This document shows positions 24,601-37,427 of a stretch of 64,000 nucleotides of DNA, one piece after another. The stretch's first letter is position 1; every line of letters begins with the position of its first letter. A model generated the notes under the pieces. It searched no databases. It worked only from the letters and a program-made list of their open reading frames with translations, and had not been told where the DNA came from. The stretch lies in NCBI GenBank assembly GCA_019022495.1, contig JAFEKR010000001.1, forward strand, positions 3,596,001-3,660,000. Direction: 5' to 3'. This DNA is from Epichloe hybrida. Taxonomy: Eukaryota > Ascomycota > Sordariomycetes > Hypocreales > Clavicipitaceae. The translations under genes and the position numbers were made by a program.

Positions 24601-27091
24601 GCCTTTTTTTTACTTGCATTCTTCTAGTCCGTATCATGGTCACAGGTCCTGACAAGAGATGCCATGATTCATGGGATCTCTTGTCATGACGTATGACCGC
24701 TACCTGGTCTAGTCTCTGCTCCTTGGCCCAATAGAACGAGGTTCTCTTCGGTTGTCCATCTGTATCGGAAGAAGATGTAGGCTGGATGTTGATTGAATGT
24801 GTTGTGAATCCCCGCCGATGGAGTGCTACGATAGCCGATCAGGGAAAACATTCATCCACGCGAGCTTGTCATGGCGACCACAGCAGTATGGAGTATAATA
24901 CATACAAGTGTGTCCTTCTATGTACACCATCTGGCATCATCCTATTACATACAGATCGAGCCCGAAAATAGTTTAGCAAACCAGATCAATGGATAACTAC
25001 ATGTTCTCCGGCTGGTCCGGCCGGTCCGGCCCCACCGTGGGAAACCATCCGAGGCTTCAATTGAGGATATGAACCTTTTGGGTTCTGGGGGGCTGTTCGC
25101 GCTCGCATGCATACATACTTTTTTTTTGTGGGTGCGTACCGAGTACGAAGCAGGTGTGACGAGAGCAATTTAGCATGTGATGATGACAATCATGCAACAC
25201 TTTGATCGTAATGGACGGAATACGAGCTGAGCTGGAGATGTGAGAAGGACTGCTACAGTCCCCCGGGAACAAATTAGGAGGCCAACCAAACTCAACACAT
25301 ACGTCGCATCTTAATGTAGTAGCGTATCATGATCTCGGCAACGCCCTCCCTGAAGGTCCGGGGCAGCAATCATAGCCCCGCGGGCTCTGGAAAGAGTTGC
25401 AGTGTCGCTGGATATTCCAAGATGACTGAACAAACATACTACCTGGCAATCTTTCTATAATTCGTACATGGCACGGTTCATCACGCGTTACTGCATCAGC
25501 CTGACGCATCTGCTGCCGGTCGACAGCTTGTGCGACTGCTGGACTTCCGTTCTGCGTGCGCACGACACTTCGGACGTTTCATGCGCTTCGAGGACTTACC
25601 GCGCAACATCTCTGGAGTGGTTGACCGAGTTTGGGGCAAAAAGGACCGAGTGCGACCGTAAACATCAGTCGACACTCTCACCCGGCTGAATATCGCGATC
25701 CCCGATCTGTCAGTGATCACTGATGCGTGGGCGATGATCACAACTGATGATCCCCCGCCCCCCTCCGATCTTCACGAAGACCGCAACGTTCCAGGTGAGG
25801 CGCGCGTGAAGCCTCATGCTGAACAGCAATTGGATAAATCACGGCATTGTTGATATTAGTTGACCCTCCGTTATTATTGCTACCCGAGGCGCCAGTGGGA
25901 CGGCGATACAACCCACGCACAGCTGTGGCTGCCAAAGTGAATTATGTATGTACACATGCGCGCTGCGCTGCGCAACGCCCACCCACATCTCGTTGGCTCG
26001 TGTCGGCATTCATCAGCATCAGCACCATGGTCAGGCCATGTTCCTTGCAGTAACTCCGTTGTCCCTCAACTACCGTGTTTCTGTGGAGCTGGAGCTGCTG
26101 GAGCTGCAGCGAGAGCCGTGGAGCTCTCACCACCACGCGTCTTGCAAACTCCATCCGACAAGAAGTCGTGGTTGTACGACCAGGATTGTCGATTCTGTCC
26201 GACCCGAGGTCGCAAGTAAGTATGTGCATACATGTAGACTGACCGAATTTCGGAGACGGGGCGAACGGCCCATTCGGTAATTGATCCGACTTTCACTGTC
26301 ACTTTCACGGTCCGAGGGCCGACTTTGTCCTGGATCCGAATTTATCCCTTCCCCGTCCCCGGTTCACATGTCACGGCTGGGCTGGACTTGGACGGGACTG
26401 GTGGAATGAGGCGTGTCGCTAGGAAAACGGGCCGAGGAGAAAACAACATCCTTTGAAAAAAAGAAAACAAAATCTGCCCAGTCAATGTCTCCCCCCCCCC
26501 CACAGGTACAAGCCCTGGGGCGGCCGCTCGAGCCAAGCGTCACTGCACTGTGTCAAACACCCCCCAAACACCCCCAGCAGTTGCCTTGTGGGGCTTGCGG
26601 GGCTCCGCCATGCCAAAGTGTCAATGGTGCCATTGGGGAGAATTTTCAAGTCTTCCAGAAGCATTGGCAACGTTGGCAGGCCGGGGGGGGGGAGGGAAGC
26701 AGTCAGGGCAGGACCTCTCCATCACAACTGGGATTGGCCCATCGTTAGCCAGGTCCACCTAAGAAATCATACCGACGAGACGCCGGGCGGGATGAGAGGG
26801 ATCTTGAATCATGACTCTCTTTTTTTTTTTTGGTGAAGATTTGTGCCCCTGGCCCTGTGCCTGTCGGCAGACAGCAAGTCCGCATGCATGGGCTTTGAAG
26901 CCCCAACCCAGCCCCAACCCAGCCCCAACGAGTGAATTTGGTGCCTTGTGCTTTCCTCTCCATCTTCTGCACCCTGATGGATATATATGGTGACATGGAG
27001 TGCTACATATAGGACAAGGCTCCGTGGAGTCGTCCTAGTGTACATGATGCTAATTTGGCCCCAGTCTTCCTTGGTACTTCACCGGTGCTCA
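24601..27091. other. Gene-free stretch
   Basis: About 2.5 kb without a supported gene. It contains direct repeats of AGCCCCAACCC at about 26900-26930 and scattered C, G and T homopolymers. Confidence 0.45.
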
Positions 27092-28679
27092 TCAATGCGA
27101 GGCTTCCGACCAAATTGAACGTACACTCTCACAGTCATCCTCCCTCTCTTCATCGCTCCGACCAAGCTCCTGTCCCAGCAGTATGTCTTCGCTGCCCTGC
27201 CACTGTGGTGGTTGTGGAAGTGTACTTTCGTCTTCTTCAGCCCAGCCATAGTCTTCATCGTCTTCACTGTCAGGGACTTCAAGATCGGTTTCATCCACCT
27301 TTCTCTTGTGTTGAATCGCGATAGCCGGCTCTGTGGGGACGCTCGTAGTATTGTATTCCACGCTTGTGACGCCGGTCTAGTGTTTGTCAACGTTAGCCTA
27401 ATACTGGGCTACATCCTATTATGCGCGCATTCGAGCTCAATCAATCACGGTGGAGTCATGAATCAAGGAAAAAAAAAAACATGCATGACGTACCGAGTCA
27501 TTGCGAAATGCTGCAACATGTGTCATGGTATCGTCATCCGGCTTCCCATCTACTTTTTGCACACCAGCCAGGAACACGCTCACCAGATTGCCGTCTTGCC
27601 ATGCCCAGTCTCTGAACATGACTAGACGAGTCGATATGCCTTGGTTCCACGCCGATGCATTGACTGCTGGAACCAGGGTCGCTCCGTGCTCCGATTGCAA
27701 TTTGGATGCGCACTGCGACACTACAACAACGGCGCAATTCTTTGTTGCTGCCAGTTTTTGCAGTGCGTTGATGATGAACTGCAGACCTTGCCGTCGCTTG
27801 ATTGATGCCGACTGCCCTAACCATCCGATGTCAACATGATGCATAAATCTCGGGTGCGATGCCACAGTCAACCTGTACCTTTGTTTGGCTTCAAGGTAGT
27901 CGTTTCCTCCACGGCCTTTGGGAGTGATGAATTTATCAAGGCAGAAAGGTTGCTAATGATGACAAGAGCAACACGTTCTGGAATGGCCTTGGCATTGGGC
28001 CGCGATATCAGAGCCATGAGGTGTGGTAGTGTCAAACATGAGAAGTGGATGAATTTGCCACGGGAGTTGGATGCTTGTTCGTTGTTCGTCATTTCCCGCC
28101 TCATTCACAGCTGAAGAACCACGTTTACGTAGTACGTTTTCTAGTCGAGAGATCTGCAACTCTTGGAAACAGTCTATGACATGGTAACCTGTCAGCCAAA
28201 ATCATATGATGGGCATCTCCAGAGTACAAAACTTACCAATCCAAACAACATTTTCTGCATTATAAATGGAGTTGCTAGCTAGCTGAATACTAAAAAACAC
28301 GTCAGTAATTTCTAAGCTCTGAAGAAGAAGGGAAAACATGGTGCAAATCTTACGCAATCGCTGTTCTGCCTGTACCTGGAGGACCCCATAGTTCAGTTAC
28401 CTGGCCTCTTTTGACGCCACCATGATGCGAAGCCTTCTGGGACTCTGTCGTAAAGCGGGAAAGCAAAGCTTTGTCTAGGCCATCCAAGCCAGTAGATATA
28501 TACAAACTTGTGCCATCTTGAAGGTCGTTCAAGGCCTGTGATGCTTGCACAGTCGGCAGTCGATCTGCTCAATCAATTAGCACAGCGTCCGGGAAGTCAA
28601 GGATGGGTGGGATAGAATTACGAGTGCCTGGTACATCAAAACTGGATAGATCATATCCATGGATGGAATGGTAATCCAT
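27092..28679 (-). CDS. rhp55: Rad51 paralogue, Rad55/Rhp55-like
   Basis: RecA-superfamily mediator expected to help load Rad51 on RPA-coated DNA in homologous recombination. My model has seven exons: 28679-28622, 28564-28354, 28289-28237, 28173-28129, 28073-27879, 27816-27494 and 27376-27092 (389 aa). The start reads MDYHSIHGYDLSSFDVPGTH. Walker A is GPPGTGRT (about 80-87), with Arg in place of the usual Lys. The core continues with VVWIDCFQEL, the Walker-B-like strand VALVIISNLSALI, and the segment RRQGLQFIINALQKLAATKN followed by CAVVVVSQ. The C-terminal tail is acidic (DSEDDEDYGWAEEDES). Six junctions are canonical GT-AG and in phase. The fourth intron (28128-28074, 55 nt, GTAAAC...ACAAG) is inferred only because the frame must change there; an indel is the alternative. 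The exact paralogue (Rad55 rather than Rad57 or XRCC-type) is an inference. Confidence 0.82.
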
Positions 28680-30653
28680 TGCCCGAATCCATGGATGGAT
28701 TGATCGTGCCACATAATGCTCTTGTCACCTCATCTTCACGGCCACGACGACGCGAGGTGACGAGGACCACCCATTGCCAGAGCGCACGGTCACGTGACCA
28801 GACTGGAAATTCTTTCCAGCCGGAGGCCAGAGGTCCGAACGTGATTTAGCTTCATTCATCATGACAAACGAAAAATGCCAGTGAGTTGGTGAATGCTCGA
28901 CTTAAACCAGACGATCATACTCCCTCAGGCAGGACAATAATTCAGAATGCTCCGTGAGGGAAACTATGCAATCGCGACAAGGAAGCTTCCCAGTCGGCCC
29001 GGCGAATTGACAATAGCAGACTTATTTATGCTGGCGCCGGGTCCTTCAGCCACTCCGAGCAGCGCCGCATTTTTCTCCACGGAGAGCATCTGGAGTATCT
29101 GGAGCATCTGGAAAATCTTGCAGACTGATGATGATGCCTTGGGAGTTCTTGGCCGAGACGCAGTCTGGACTGCCAGGACAACCCATGTTCTCCAACTCAC
29201 GAGTCTTATTCCCGAATTTTTCCTTCGGTCTAGCGCGATAAGGTCTTGACCCCGATATCTATCAATTCAGCCTCAACTCCCGATGTGAGAACCGGGAGAA
29301 GGCGAACCAGGTAGGACGGAAAGTCCGGGGTGAAACGGAGCGCCACTGAATGGGGGGGGCGCATGGGGTCATGCCAGTAATACTCTGAGGCAATGTCGTT
29401 ATCAAGCACACCATGTTGCATGCGCTAGAATATCCCGTTCATCTATGTAGACGTTTCTGCAGCGGATTCATCGGGGGCAGGACAACGCGATATCCCCGAC
29501 GACTCGGTCCGTACATACACACTCGAGCGTCGATGTAGCATCACCGGATGAGAAGGAAACGGGATCATCCTCCGCAAGTCTCAAACTACCATCCGCCGGC
29601 CTGTGACAGCGCCCGGTGTCCTGTCCAGAAGGTCCTATCCTGCGCAAGGGACTTTTTGAAAGGGGTCAGAAGTTGAGCAGGTAATCAAGACCAAGCTGGA
29701 GAGAGCTACGGTTTCCCCAGTGGAGAGACAGCCTGGGACACTATAGCTCAAAAAGGCGACAAGAGCACATGCAAAAGGTAGGGGTTCGCTAGTTCCCGGG
29801 AAGTTTCAAGAGAGAGCGCACTGCAACAAAGCAAACGGCGGGTTTCAGACAACTGAATCGTACACGTTTGTTAGTGTCCGTTCACCTTCTCTCGCCGAAA
29901 ACATGTGAATGAACGGACGAGGCCCCAGGCACCGCCCGCGATTCTTCTAGACTGACATCTCCAGTCCAAGCTGTGCTGTACAATCGCAGGGAAGGGGATC
30001 TAGTACCACCAAAGACAAAGCAATGGTGCCAGCAGGACAACCTGCCCTTTCTGCTGAGCGCGTCATGTTGAATAAGCTCGAAAATGAAGCATGATATCTG
30101 AAGCCAGCATCAAAATGTAAGACGAGCCAATCTATTTAGCCGAACCGTCGCGGATCTGCAAAGGTGACCTCTGTACATATCCATTGGTGGCATTGTCCAG
30201 GTGCGGAGGGGAAGATCTGCTGTCAATCGAGCCAATGGGGCAACAAAATCTCATGGAGAACAGCTCCGTATCATTGGACGCAGGGGCTTAAAGCGTCGGG
30301 GTGCCGCCAACGCTTCTGTTCGGACTGATTGAAACATGATGCTCCTGCTGCTTGCCTACATTCTGAGCAGGAGCCGCCCAGAGCCATCTCTCGCAAAGAC
30401 GCAAAGACGTAATGTAATACGTTTGTATCATCCTCGGCTGACCGACTATCCCAACGGCATGGACAATGGACGGAGACGGCGATACCGAGGCGTGATCTCG
30501 GTTACTGGACCCGCGGCAAAGACGCACCATCAGGGGGGGGGGGGCCGGGGTCGCCCCGAGCGAAGCCCTGTATTCATGGCACGTTCCTGTTCCTGGCTGG
30601 ATGACTCGGGATGACTGGTCCATACAAGACCCAATTGGTGGGGCAAAAATGCC

Positions 30654-30931
30654 TACAATACACCCCCTGAATTATTTTACAAATCTACATGCCCCAGTTA
30701 TTCGTCCCTTGCTAACAGCTGTGATCAGCTGTACATGCAATTGAACCCCTATATTATTTTAGAGAGCTATAAGGAAAATATGCAAGGTATTAAGCGCTAC
30801 TTAAAGATACATTATTTCTAATGTGAGTTATGAGGAAATTGAGGTATCGGTCATCCTAGCCCCTGTCGCCCGCCTGATATCTCATTGGCTTAATCACCCC
30901 TGTCATGTAGATTTGTAAAATAATTCAGGGG
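30654..30931. mobile_element. MITE-like element A
   Basis: A roughly 270-bp non-coding segment bounded by perfect 28-bp terminal inverted repeats (30664-30691 and 30904-30931; core TGAATTATTTTACAAATCTA). The interior is AT-rich with no open frame. The left end reads TACAATACACCCCCTG, closely similar to the left end of the element at 62218. No clear target-site duplication is visible, and the right outer end seems degraded. Confidence 0.75.
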
Positions 30932-30986
30932 TTGTGGCCAGGCTACGGCTGTACTCCGTACATAGATAGATGTACATGTGTACATG

Positions 30987-31360
30987 TACAGTCTACGGAC
31001 CAACCCTGGATGCTTCCATGTACAAAGACTACAAAGTCCCGCGGGCGGCCACCATTCGCCTCTACACAAGTGGCTGTAGCGAGTGGAGCTATTAGGATGC
31101 CATCAGGGAATAATGCCTGTACTAGAGAAACTACAAGGTTGCCAGTAGGGTCCAGGTAACTCAAACTTCGTAGCAAAATTAGCATAGAACCCACAGTGTG
31201 TTATGATGCTCTCGCTGCTCGGGGATTACCTGACACTCACTGTGCAATATAGCCCTAGTGAATTGCACATGATTTGACTAGGTACTCACCCCACTTTGAG
31301 CCACGGAATGCTCTTGTACCCTGTGTACCTCCCGTGAGAACAAACAGGGATTAGACTGTA
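30987..31360. mobile_element. MITE-like element B (decayed)
   Basis: A 374-bp non-coding segment starting TACAGTCTA and ending TAGACTGTA, so a TA duplication flanks CAGTCTA...TAGACTG. Internal blocks align by eye with the element at 62218-62490: the CGCGGGCGGCCACCATTCGC region against GCGGGGCGGCCACTATCAGC, and AGGTACTCACCCCACTTTGA against AGGTACTCCTTACCCCACCT. The inverted repeats are eroded (CCCTGGATG against CCCTGTTTG), implying an older copy. It lies only 55 bp from element A. Confidence 0.65.
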
Positions 31361-33780
31361 CATGTACCTCTCTGGTGACAAAGAACATTTACATTACATA
31401 ATAGGGAGGAGGGCATCGTGGAGCCAGGCGCGGTCGCAAAAGGCAGGCCCTTGCGAAATAAGCAAAACCAGCAAACACGCAAAGCTCCTTGACGATGGGC
31501 ACGAAATGATTCGCTTCTTGAGAGACCAGCGTGTTATTCGCCTGCTTGAATGTGCCGTGCCGTGCTGACCAAGCCGCGCAACTTACCAGACAGGCAGGAG
31601 ACGTAGTTTGCGTCGGCTGCCTCGCAGGTTGCCTCGCAGATACTTTGTACGTAACAATACTTGGGCTAAAGGTTGACTACGGCACACGGATGAAGGAACC
31701 GCATTCGATATTCTGGCAGTGCATCTCGGGGATCCATGATCCAGATTTGGAAGCTGGAAATACGGATTAGATGGCGCGTGCTACGGCCCTGCTTGAGGCT
31801 GATCCTGCCTCTGCTTTGAGAAGAACCGCTCGCTGCTGGCATGCATGCAGCTTTCCATGCCAGGGCTTGTTACTATTACGGATACTCCGTACTTATGCCG
31901 GAGTGTTCGACGGGATCCTCAATGCGGTGCGCGGAATGCGGAATGCGTCCGTCCATGAGAAAAAGAGTCCGGGACGCGGGAGGCAACGGGTGAGGACAGA
32001 AACTGCCGAGACAATTGTTTCATTGCGCTGTCTAATCTCCCCTTCTTGTTTTCTCATTCTCTCGTAACCGACTCGTAACCGACAGGCTTGATTGCTGGGG
32101 CCTCACTCACAATGCCTTGGTCGACGGGGCATGGGTGGTGCCGGTACCGCCCTCATCTGCCCTTCGGTACAGTATGATGTGCCGGGCCCGTGAGCTGCTG
32201 GATGATGGAAAAGAGATGGGACAGAGTTGGGATGGATGGCGGCCGCATCGCAACACGGCCTGCCCATGGCTCCTCAAAGAAAATGCCAACGACTGGTCGA
32301 GCTTATCAAAAGAAGGCTTCACAAGAGACCACATGCAGCGTCAAACCATGGAATGAATGAGACACCGACTGAGGGAGGTTCTGGCGGCATCCTGGCCGTA
32401 ACAAAACAGGGCAATGATTGTCCCGAAGCCTCCCATTGCCCACTTCGCCATGCCAGTGGCTTGTCGCCTCGAACCAGGGTGACCCCTAGCTCGCGCCTTG
32501 TGAGATATGGCACACAGCCTCTTCCGGGGAACGAAAGTCTGGGGTGAGGGGGGGAACTTGGGGGGAATTCCCCCTGCTATGAGACAACGATACCCTGCAT
32601 CTACATGTCTATGTACAATATGGGGGGGTGAAGGGCAGACTTGTTGGCACTTTAGGCCACAAAGATGAGACTGGGCTGGGATGGTGAACGCCACGAAGCC
32701 AAGTCAAGCAAGCATATCTTCAAACACGATTCGTCCCGTGTGGCTTGGCCCGGGAGCCAGGGGCTCGTAGCCGCCAGCCTAGACATGATGACAGGGCAAA
32801 ATGAGAGGAGATGAGAGGAAGAAGAAGAAAAAAAAAAGCCAAAGAGCCAAAAAAAAGGGGGAAATCAGCGACCAAGAGTTATCAAAAAGAAAACGCAAGA
32901 AGGAAAAAAAAAGGGGGGGGGGGGGAGGCGCCATGTTTGAAATCAGTTGACCAACCGGGGAAGCATCCCATCTGGCATTGGGGCCACAAACGGAGACGTG
33001 ATAAATAACGACTTCCTGTTTGTCGCAATCGAGGAGGCTCAAGTGGCAGAGTGGCTATTGCTGACATAGCCATTAGGTGTGCCCTTTTTGACATATATTC
33101 CTCCTTGTTTTGGGCCAGGACGGGCACCCCTTGCACAGGAGGATGTCTTGCGCGGTTTGGGATACACCGAGTCTGGGACTTGGCGTAGGCAAGACCCAGT
33201 CCCGCGGTGTCTCGAAAGCCCGATGGCGAGATTGATGCCTTTGCCTATTCAATTTATTTCGAAATGGCTACGGATTAGAAAAGAAAGAAAGAAGAAAAGA
33301 AAAAAAAAACCTGATGGTGTAATAACAAGTCCTTGCAGGAATAGGCGCCTGCAAACGAGGGGTGCAGGGGACGGGGGCGGAGAGCCAAGATTTTCCGTAC
33401 GGAGTACAACCAATGGGTTCTTTCTTCGACGGGGCTGAGCGTGACCAAAAAAAAAAAAAAAAAAAGGGGGGGGATCAGAACTGGACTACCAACACGTCAA
33501 GTACGTTGTTTCATGAAGAACTTTGGCTCAGCACAATGCGGGCTAGGCTAGCGATATCATGAGCATATTTTCCGACAGATGAGGCTTGATCTTCGGGGAA
33601 CGGCGCTTTGATAAGCGGGCCACGGATTATTTACTGTCTTATCCCGGTTATCCGTGGCGGGAGTGAGAGTACCTGGCGGCTAGGGCTAGAGACAGCAAGG
33701 ATCCAACCAAACATGGGGCAAGCTCTGGGGAAGACGGCTTAATTACGATTTCCGTCATCACATGTGCCGTCCCCACAAAG

Positions 33781-33829
33781 CAACCACAAAGCAACCACGA
33801 AGCAACCACGAAGCAACCACGAAGCAACT
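33781..33829 (+). repeat. 11-bp tandem repeat
   Basis: About 4.4 copies of CAACCACRAAG in gene-free DNA. Confidence 0.9.
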
Positions 33830-36176
33830 TGGTCAACAGACGGCCATGGACTGGGAACGAAAGACGAACGTGGTTATTATTACTTTGATCATCAACAAAG
33901 GGAGATATCTGTGAAGAATGCGCCCACAGCCTCTCCATCCGTCCCGCCCCGATGCACGAGCCCCGATGCACGAGCTAGCACTGAGCACGGGGTATTGCGT
34001 ATGTATTGCAGGAGTTGCAGAGTGAGGCATGATTCGCTCTCTGCGCTACATTGGCTCAGGTGGGCGCGTCGGACTCTTCGGAGCCACGACTGTGAATTGT
34101 TGCAGCCATTGATTGATTGAGCGCCATTCCCAGATCCAGATCCAGATTACGTGACGTGTTCGATCGAGATAAGAGGAGGAAGGGCCTCTACTCCGTAGCT
34201 CGGGGGTACTTATCAGCTCGAGTCGAGCAATCTTAGTCGCAAGACAAGAGCAGCATGGCATGACATGGCGTGACATGACATGACATGACATGATGGCATG
34301 GGATGAGATAATACCGGCATTTCCCCAGCCGCCGAGCTGCGTACATAGGTAGGGATAATAATCCGTACGTGCAGTAATAATACACAGAAGTATGTACGGA
34401 CGTACATAGAAGCGAAGCTCGTGCAATCGACCAAAACAGTCGTGCCCAAGCCACCGTTACCCGTCCTCCTCCGCACGGGGTGAAACGGCGTGTCCTGGCA
34501 GGTGCTACATACGGGCTACGGCTGCCATCTGTTCACTTGGTTACTTTTTGACGAGTAAAACCCGTCACCACAGAACCAACCAATCTTTAAGGTCTGTTGA
34601 CACGACGAATGCTGCGCCCCAAGGTGCGGAGTGAGCGAGCAGTAGGGGATAGGGATACAAGGGCAGCAGCCTAGCCTGATGAGTAACGCGGAGGGAAGGA
34701 GGGAGAAAAAAAACTACAAAAAAACTACAAAAAAACTCGCAAAATACGGAGTAAACGAGCCCCGCCCTGCCCTGCCCTGCCCGGCCCCGCCCTGCCCCGC
34801 CCTGCCCCGCCAGTGGCTGGAGACCCCAGGACAAAGGCGTGACTTTATGTACCCTCTAATAGCGCTCAGTTTGTATGGAAGTAATGTAATCCGTAGCTCT
34901 TTGTAGTTCCTAGGACTACTACTATAGTATATGTATGTATTAGAATCCCGTTTATTTATTGGATAATTACCCCTGTCGGCACGCAATCGTAGCCTTACAA
35001 TGTCGGAGTACCGCCTTCAAAGAGATATGCACACCAGTCTCCACTCTCCAGTCCACCAGTCTCCACTCTCCAGTCTCCACTCTCCACACTCCACACTCCA
35101 TACTCCATACATACTCCTTACGGAGTACTCGATAGCTCGACACTAGGTACGGAGTATTCCGTGCTGGGCGGGCCCTTACTTGCTCACCCTCACCATCTCC
35201 CCCTACACGGTAATCCGTAGGCAACGCCTCAATGTAGGTGCCCAGGCAGAGAAGCAGGGCAAGTCGGTGGCAGGGATGGACGGATGCATCTTGCGACCAT
35301 GCGGCGTGTCGGCAGACTGGCCCTGGTCGCCGCCCCAGCCGGGTCCCAGTCAAGCCACTGGCTTTCCCCAGCCAGCGAGCTAAAACCGCCAGTTCAAGTG
35401 GGTGAGAAATCTGCACAGGTACCTTGGTTTGCTGTGTACTTCCATCTCCAGCTGGCCACAAAGTATTGTGGCTCCCGAAGCAACTTGGGGGGGGGGGGGT
35501 GGCGACAGCAAAATTAGGGGGCGTCTTCTCCCCGCCAACTGTCTGACGTGTGTCCGAGGCAGGTACAATCGCTCGCGAAATTGCACCTGGCACCTGGCAC
35601 CTGGCACGTATGTAGGAAACGCGCTCTCACCTTTGCACTGCTCGAGTGGACGATGGTGCTGCCTACCTGCCTATCTATCTGCCTGCAACCAGACAGACAC
35701 TGACGCGGCGGCCCAGCGACCCGCTTGACAGGCGGCCATAGTGCTTCACCCCCCCCCTTCCCCCCAAACATCTTCTGGTGGTTTTACCGCCCTGTGCGGC
35801 TTCCTAGCGCACGATCCCGCCTGTGGTTGCTCTGGTTTTCACGCTCCATCAGGGAGTGAGGGAGGGTACTTGCGTGCTTGTACACCCTCGATAAGCCCAC
35901 ACCTTTTTTCGTTCCGGCCAAACCCGCCCCTTTATAACTCTCTTCCCCTCGTTTGCTCGTCCAGAAAAGATTCTTCCGCTCTTTCCACTCCAGACCCAGC
36001 ATCTACTACACCACAACCTTTTTACATCCGACCAGCCCGACCCGGAAATCAAAATTTCGCACGTGGAAGGAAATTTATCAACCACACTTGCTTGGTCACA
36101 ACTCTCGCAGACTTCATTCCCAACAAGGCATTCGACTCAGCAGTTTCCAATTTCCTCCCGTCCTGCCCCGAATCAC

Positions 36177-37427
36177 ATGCAACGATCATCGTCGGCAGTG
36201 GACTTCACCAACCTGTTGAATCCCTTAGCTCAATCGGACCTTAACGATTCGAACCCCCAACAGGGTGACGCTGCAATGGCAAGCGCATCAGTCACCGTTA
36301 TCAAGCCTAACGGGCCTCTTCCTGGCGCCCAGGCCTCAGAGACGACAAATGAGCTTCCCCGCCCTTACAAATGTCCTCTCTGTGACAAGGCATTCCATCG
36401 CCTCGAACACCAGACACGACATATCCGCACTCACACGGGTGAGAAGCCACACGCCTGCCAGTTCCCTGGTTGCAGCAAAAAGTTCTCTCGCTCCGATGAA
36501 CTGACCCGACACTCGAGAATCCACAACAACCCCAACTCGCGTCGTGGCAACAAGGGTCAGCATCATCAGCAACAACAGCATCATCACCACCACCATCACC
36601 ACCATCAAGGCCTGCCTCCTCACATGCACCCCGACGGTATGATGGCTCCTCCTCCAGCGCCCAAGACGATTCGCTCTGCTCCGACGTCAACTTTGGGCTC
36701 GCCCGACGTGTCTCCTCCCCATTCGTTCGCCTCGTACGCGCAACATCCTCACCACAGCAACATGCACCCTTACAGCCGTGGTGGCGACATCTCGATGCTA
36801 GCCAAGGCAGCAACTCAGATTGAGCGTGAAACCCACGCGGCGCCTACCAGTCACGGCTCTCGCCACTACTACGGTCATGGCTTGCATGGCTCCCGTGGCC
36901 ACCCCAATGGACTGTCCTCGTACCACATGGCCAGATCTCACTCCAACGACGACAACGACGACCATTACAATGGCGCCATGCGCCATGCCAAGCGATCAAG
37001 ACCCAACTCTCCCCAATCAACCGCGCCTTCATCGCCCACTTTCTCCCACGACTCTCTGTCCCCAACTCCGGATCATACTCCGATTGCAACACCTGCTCAT
37101 TCCCCTCGCTTACGTCCGTTCTCGGGATACGAGCTGCCCAGCATCAGGAATCTTTCTCTGGCGCACAACACGACCCCTGCCTTGGCCCCGATGGAGCCAC
37201 ATCTCGACGCTCCTCAGTTCCCCCCTCAGCTGAAGGCGCCCCGCAGCAATGGCATGTCATTGACAGACATCATCAGCCGACCTGATGGTGCTCAGCGCAA
37301 GCTTCCTGTTCCGCAAGTGCCCAAGGTTGCCCTCCATGAACTGTTGGTGGACAACGGTTACAGCAATAGCGGTAGAAGTTCAGCTGCCGGAAGCCTCGCT
37401 GGAGGCGACCTTATGGATCGAGCTTAG
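36177..37427 (+). CDS. creA: Carbon catabolite repressor CreA/Cre1
   Basis: C2H2 zinc-finger repressor that binds SYGGRG-type sites and shuts off alternative-carbon and cell-wall-degrading-enzyme genes on glucose. It is a single exon of 416 aa, within the range of fungal CreA. Two fingers lie at about 64-118: finger 1 uses C66, C69, H82, H86 and finger 2 uses C94, C99, H112, H116, with the TGEKPHAC linker and the CreA/Mig1 contact motif [17 protein letters not shown] Gln/His-rich run follows (about 129-143). Ser/Pro-rich regions come next ([34 protein letters not shown]), then the conserved block [12 protein letters not shown] and the C-terminal repressor region ([29 protein letters not shown]). 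The start at [17 protein letters not shown] is the first in-frame ATG after a CT-rich leader and matches Cre1 proteins. It stands alone beside a long upstream region. Confidence 0.97.
   Translation: MQRSSSAVDFTNLLNPLAQSDLNDSNPQQGDAAMASASVTVIKPNGPLPGAQASETTNELPRPYKCPLCDKAFHRLEHQTRHIRTHTGEKPHACQFPGCSKKFSRSDELTRHSRIHNNPNSRRGNKGQHHQQQQHHHHHHHHHQGLPPHMHPDGMMAPPPAPKTIRSAPTSTLGSPDVSPPHSFASYAQHPHHSNMHPYSRGGDISMLAKAATQIERETHAAPTSHGSRHYYGHGLHGSRGHPNGLSSYHMARSHSNDDNDDHYNGAMRHAKRSRPNSPQSTAPSSPTFSHDSLSPTPDHTPIATPAHSPRLRPFSGYELPSIRNLSLAHNTTPALAPMEPHLDAPQFPPQLKAPRSNGMSLTDIISRPDGAQRKLPVPQVPKVALHELLVDNGYSNSGRSSAAGSLAGGDLMDRA

Larger units (their letters stand above)
28680..36176. other. 7.5-kb gene-free region with MITEs
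   Basis: No supported gene between the rad51-paralogue start and creA. It contains two MITE-like elements (30654-30931, 30987-31360), an 11-bp tandem repeat at 33781-33829, CATGA repeats at 34254-34294, CCCTGC/CCCCGC repeats at 34764-34811, CCAGTCTCCACTCT repeats at 35034-35100, three GGCACCT heptamers at about 35583-35606, and many TACTCCGTA-type nonamers. The right-hand kilobase is CT-rich and is expected to be the creA promoter and leader. Confidence 0.5.

Noticed and set aside
30288..30623. Overlapping open frames of about 90-110 codons on both strands near 30.3-30.6 kb
   Set aside because: Low-complexity composition with a G tract, no domain and equal support on both strands.
36063..36176. 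In-frame N-terminal extension of CreA
   Set aside because: It would start at GTG; the first ATG at 36177 begins the conserved Cre1 N-terminus.
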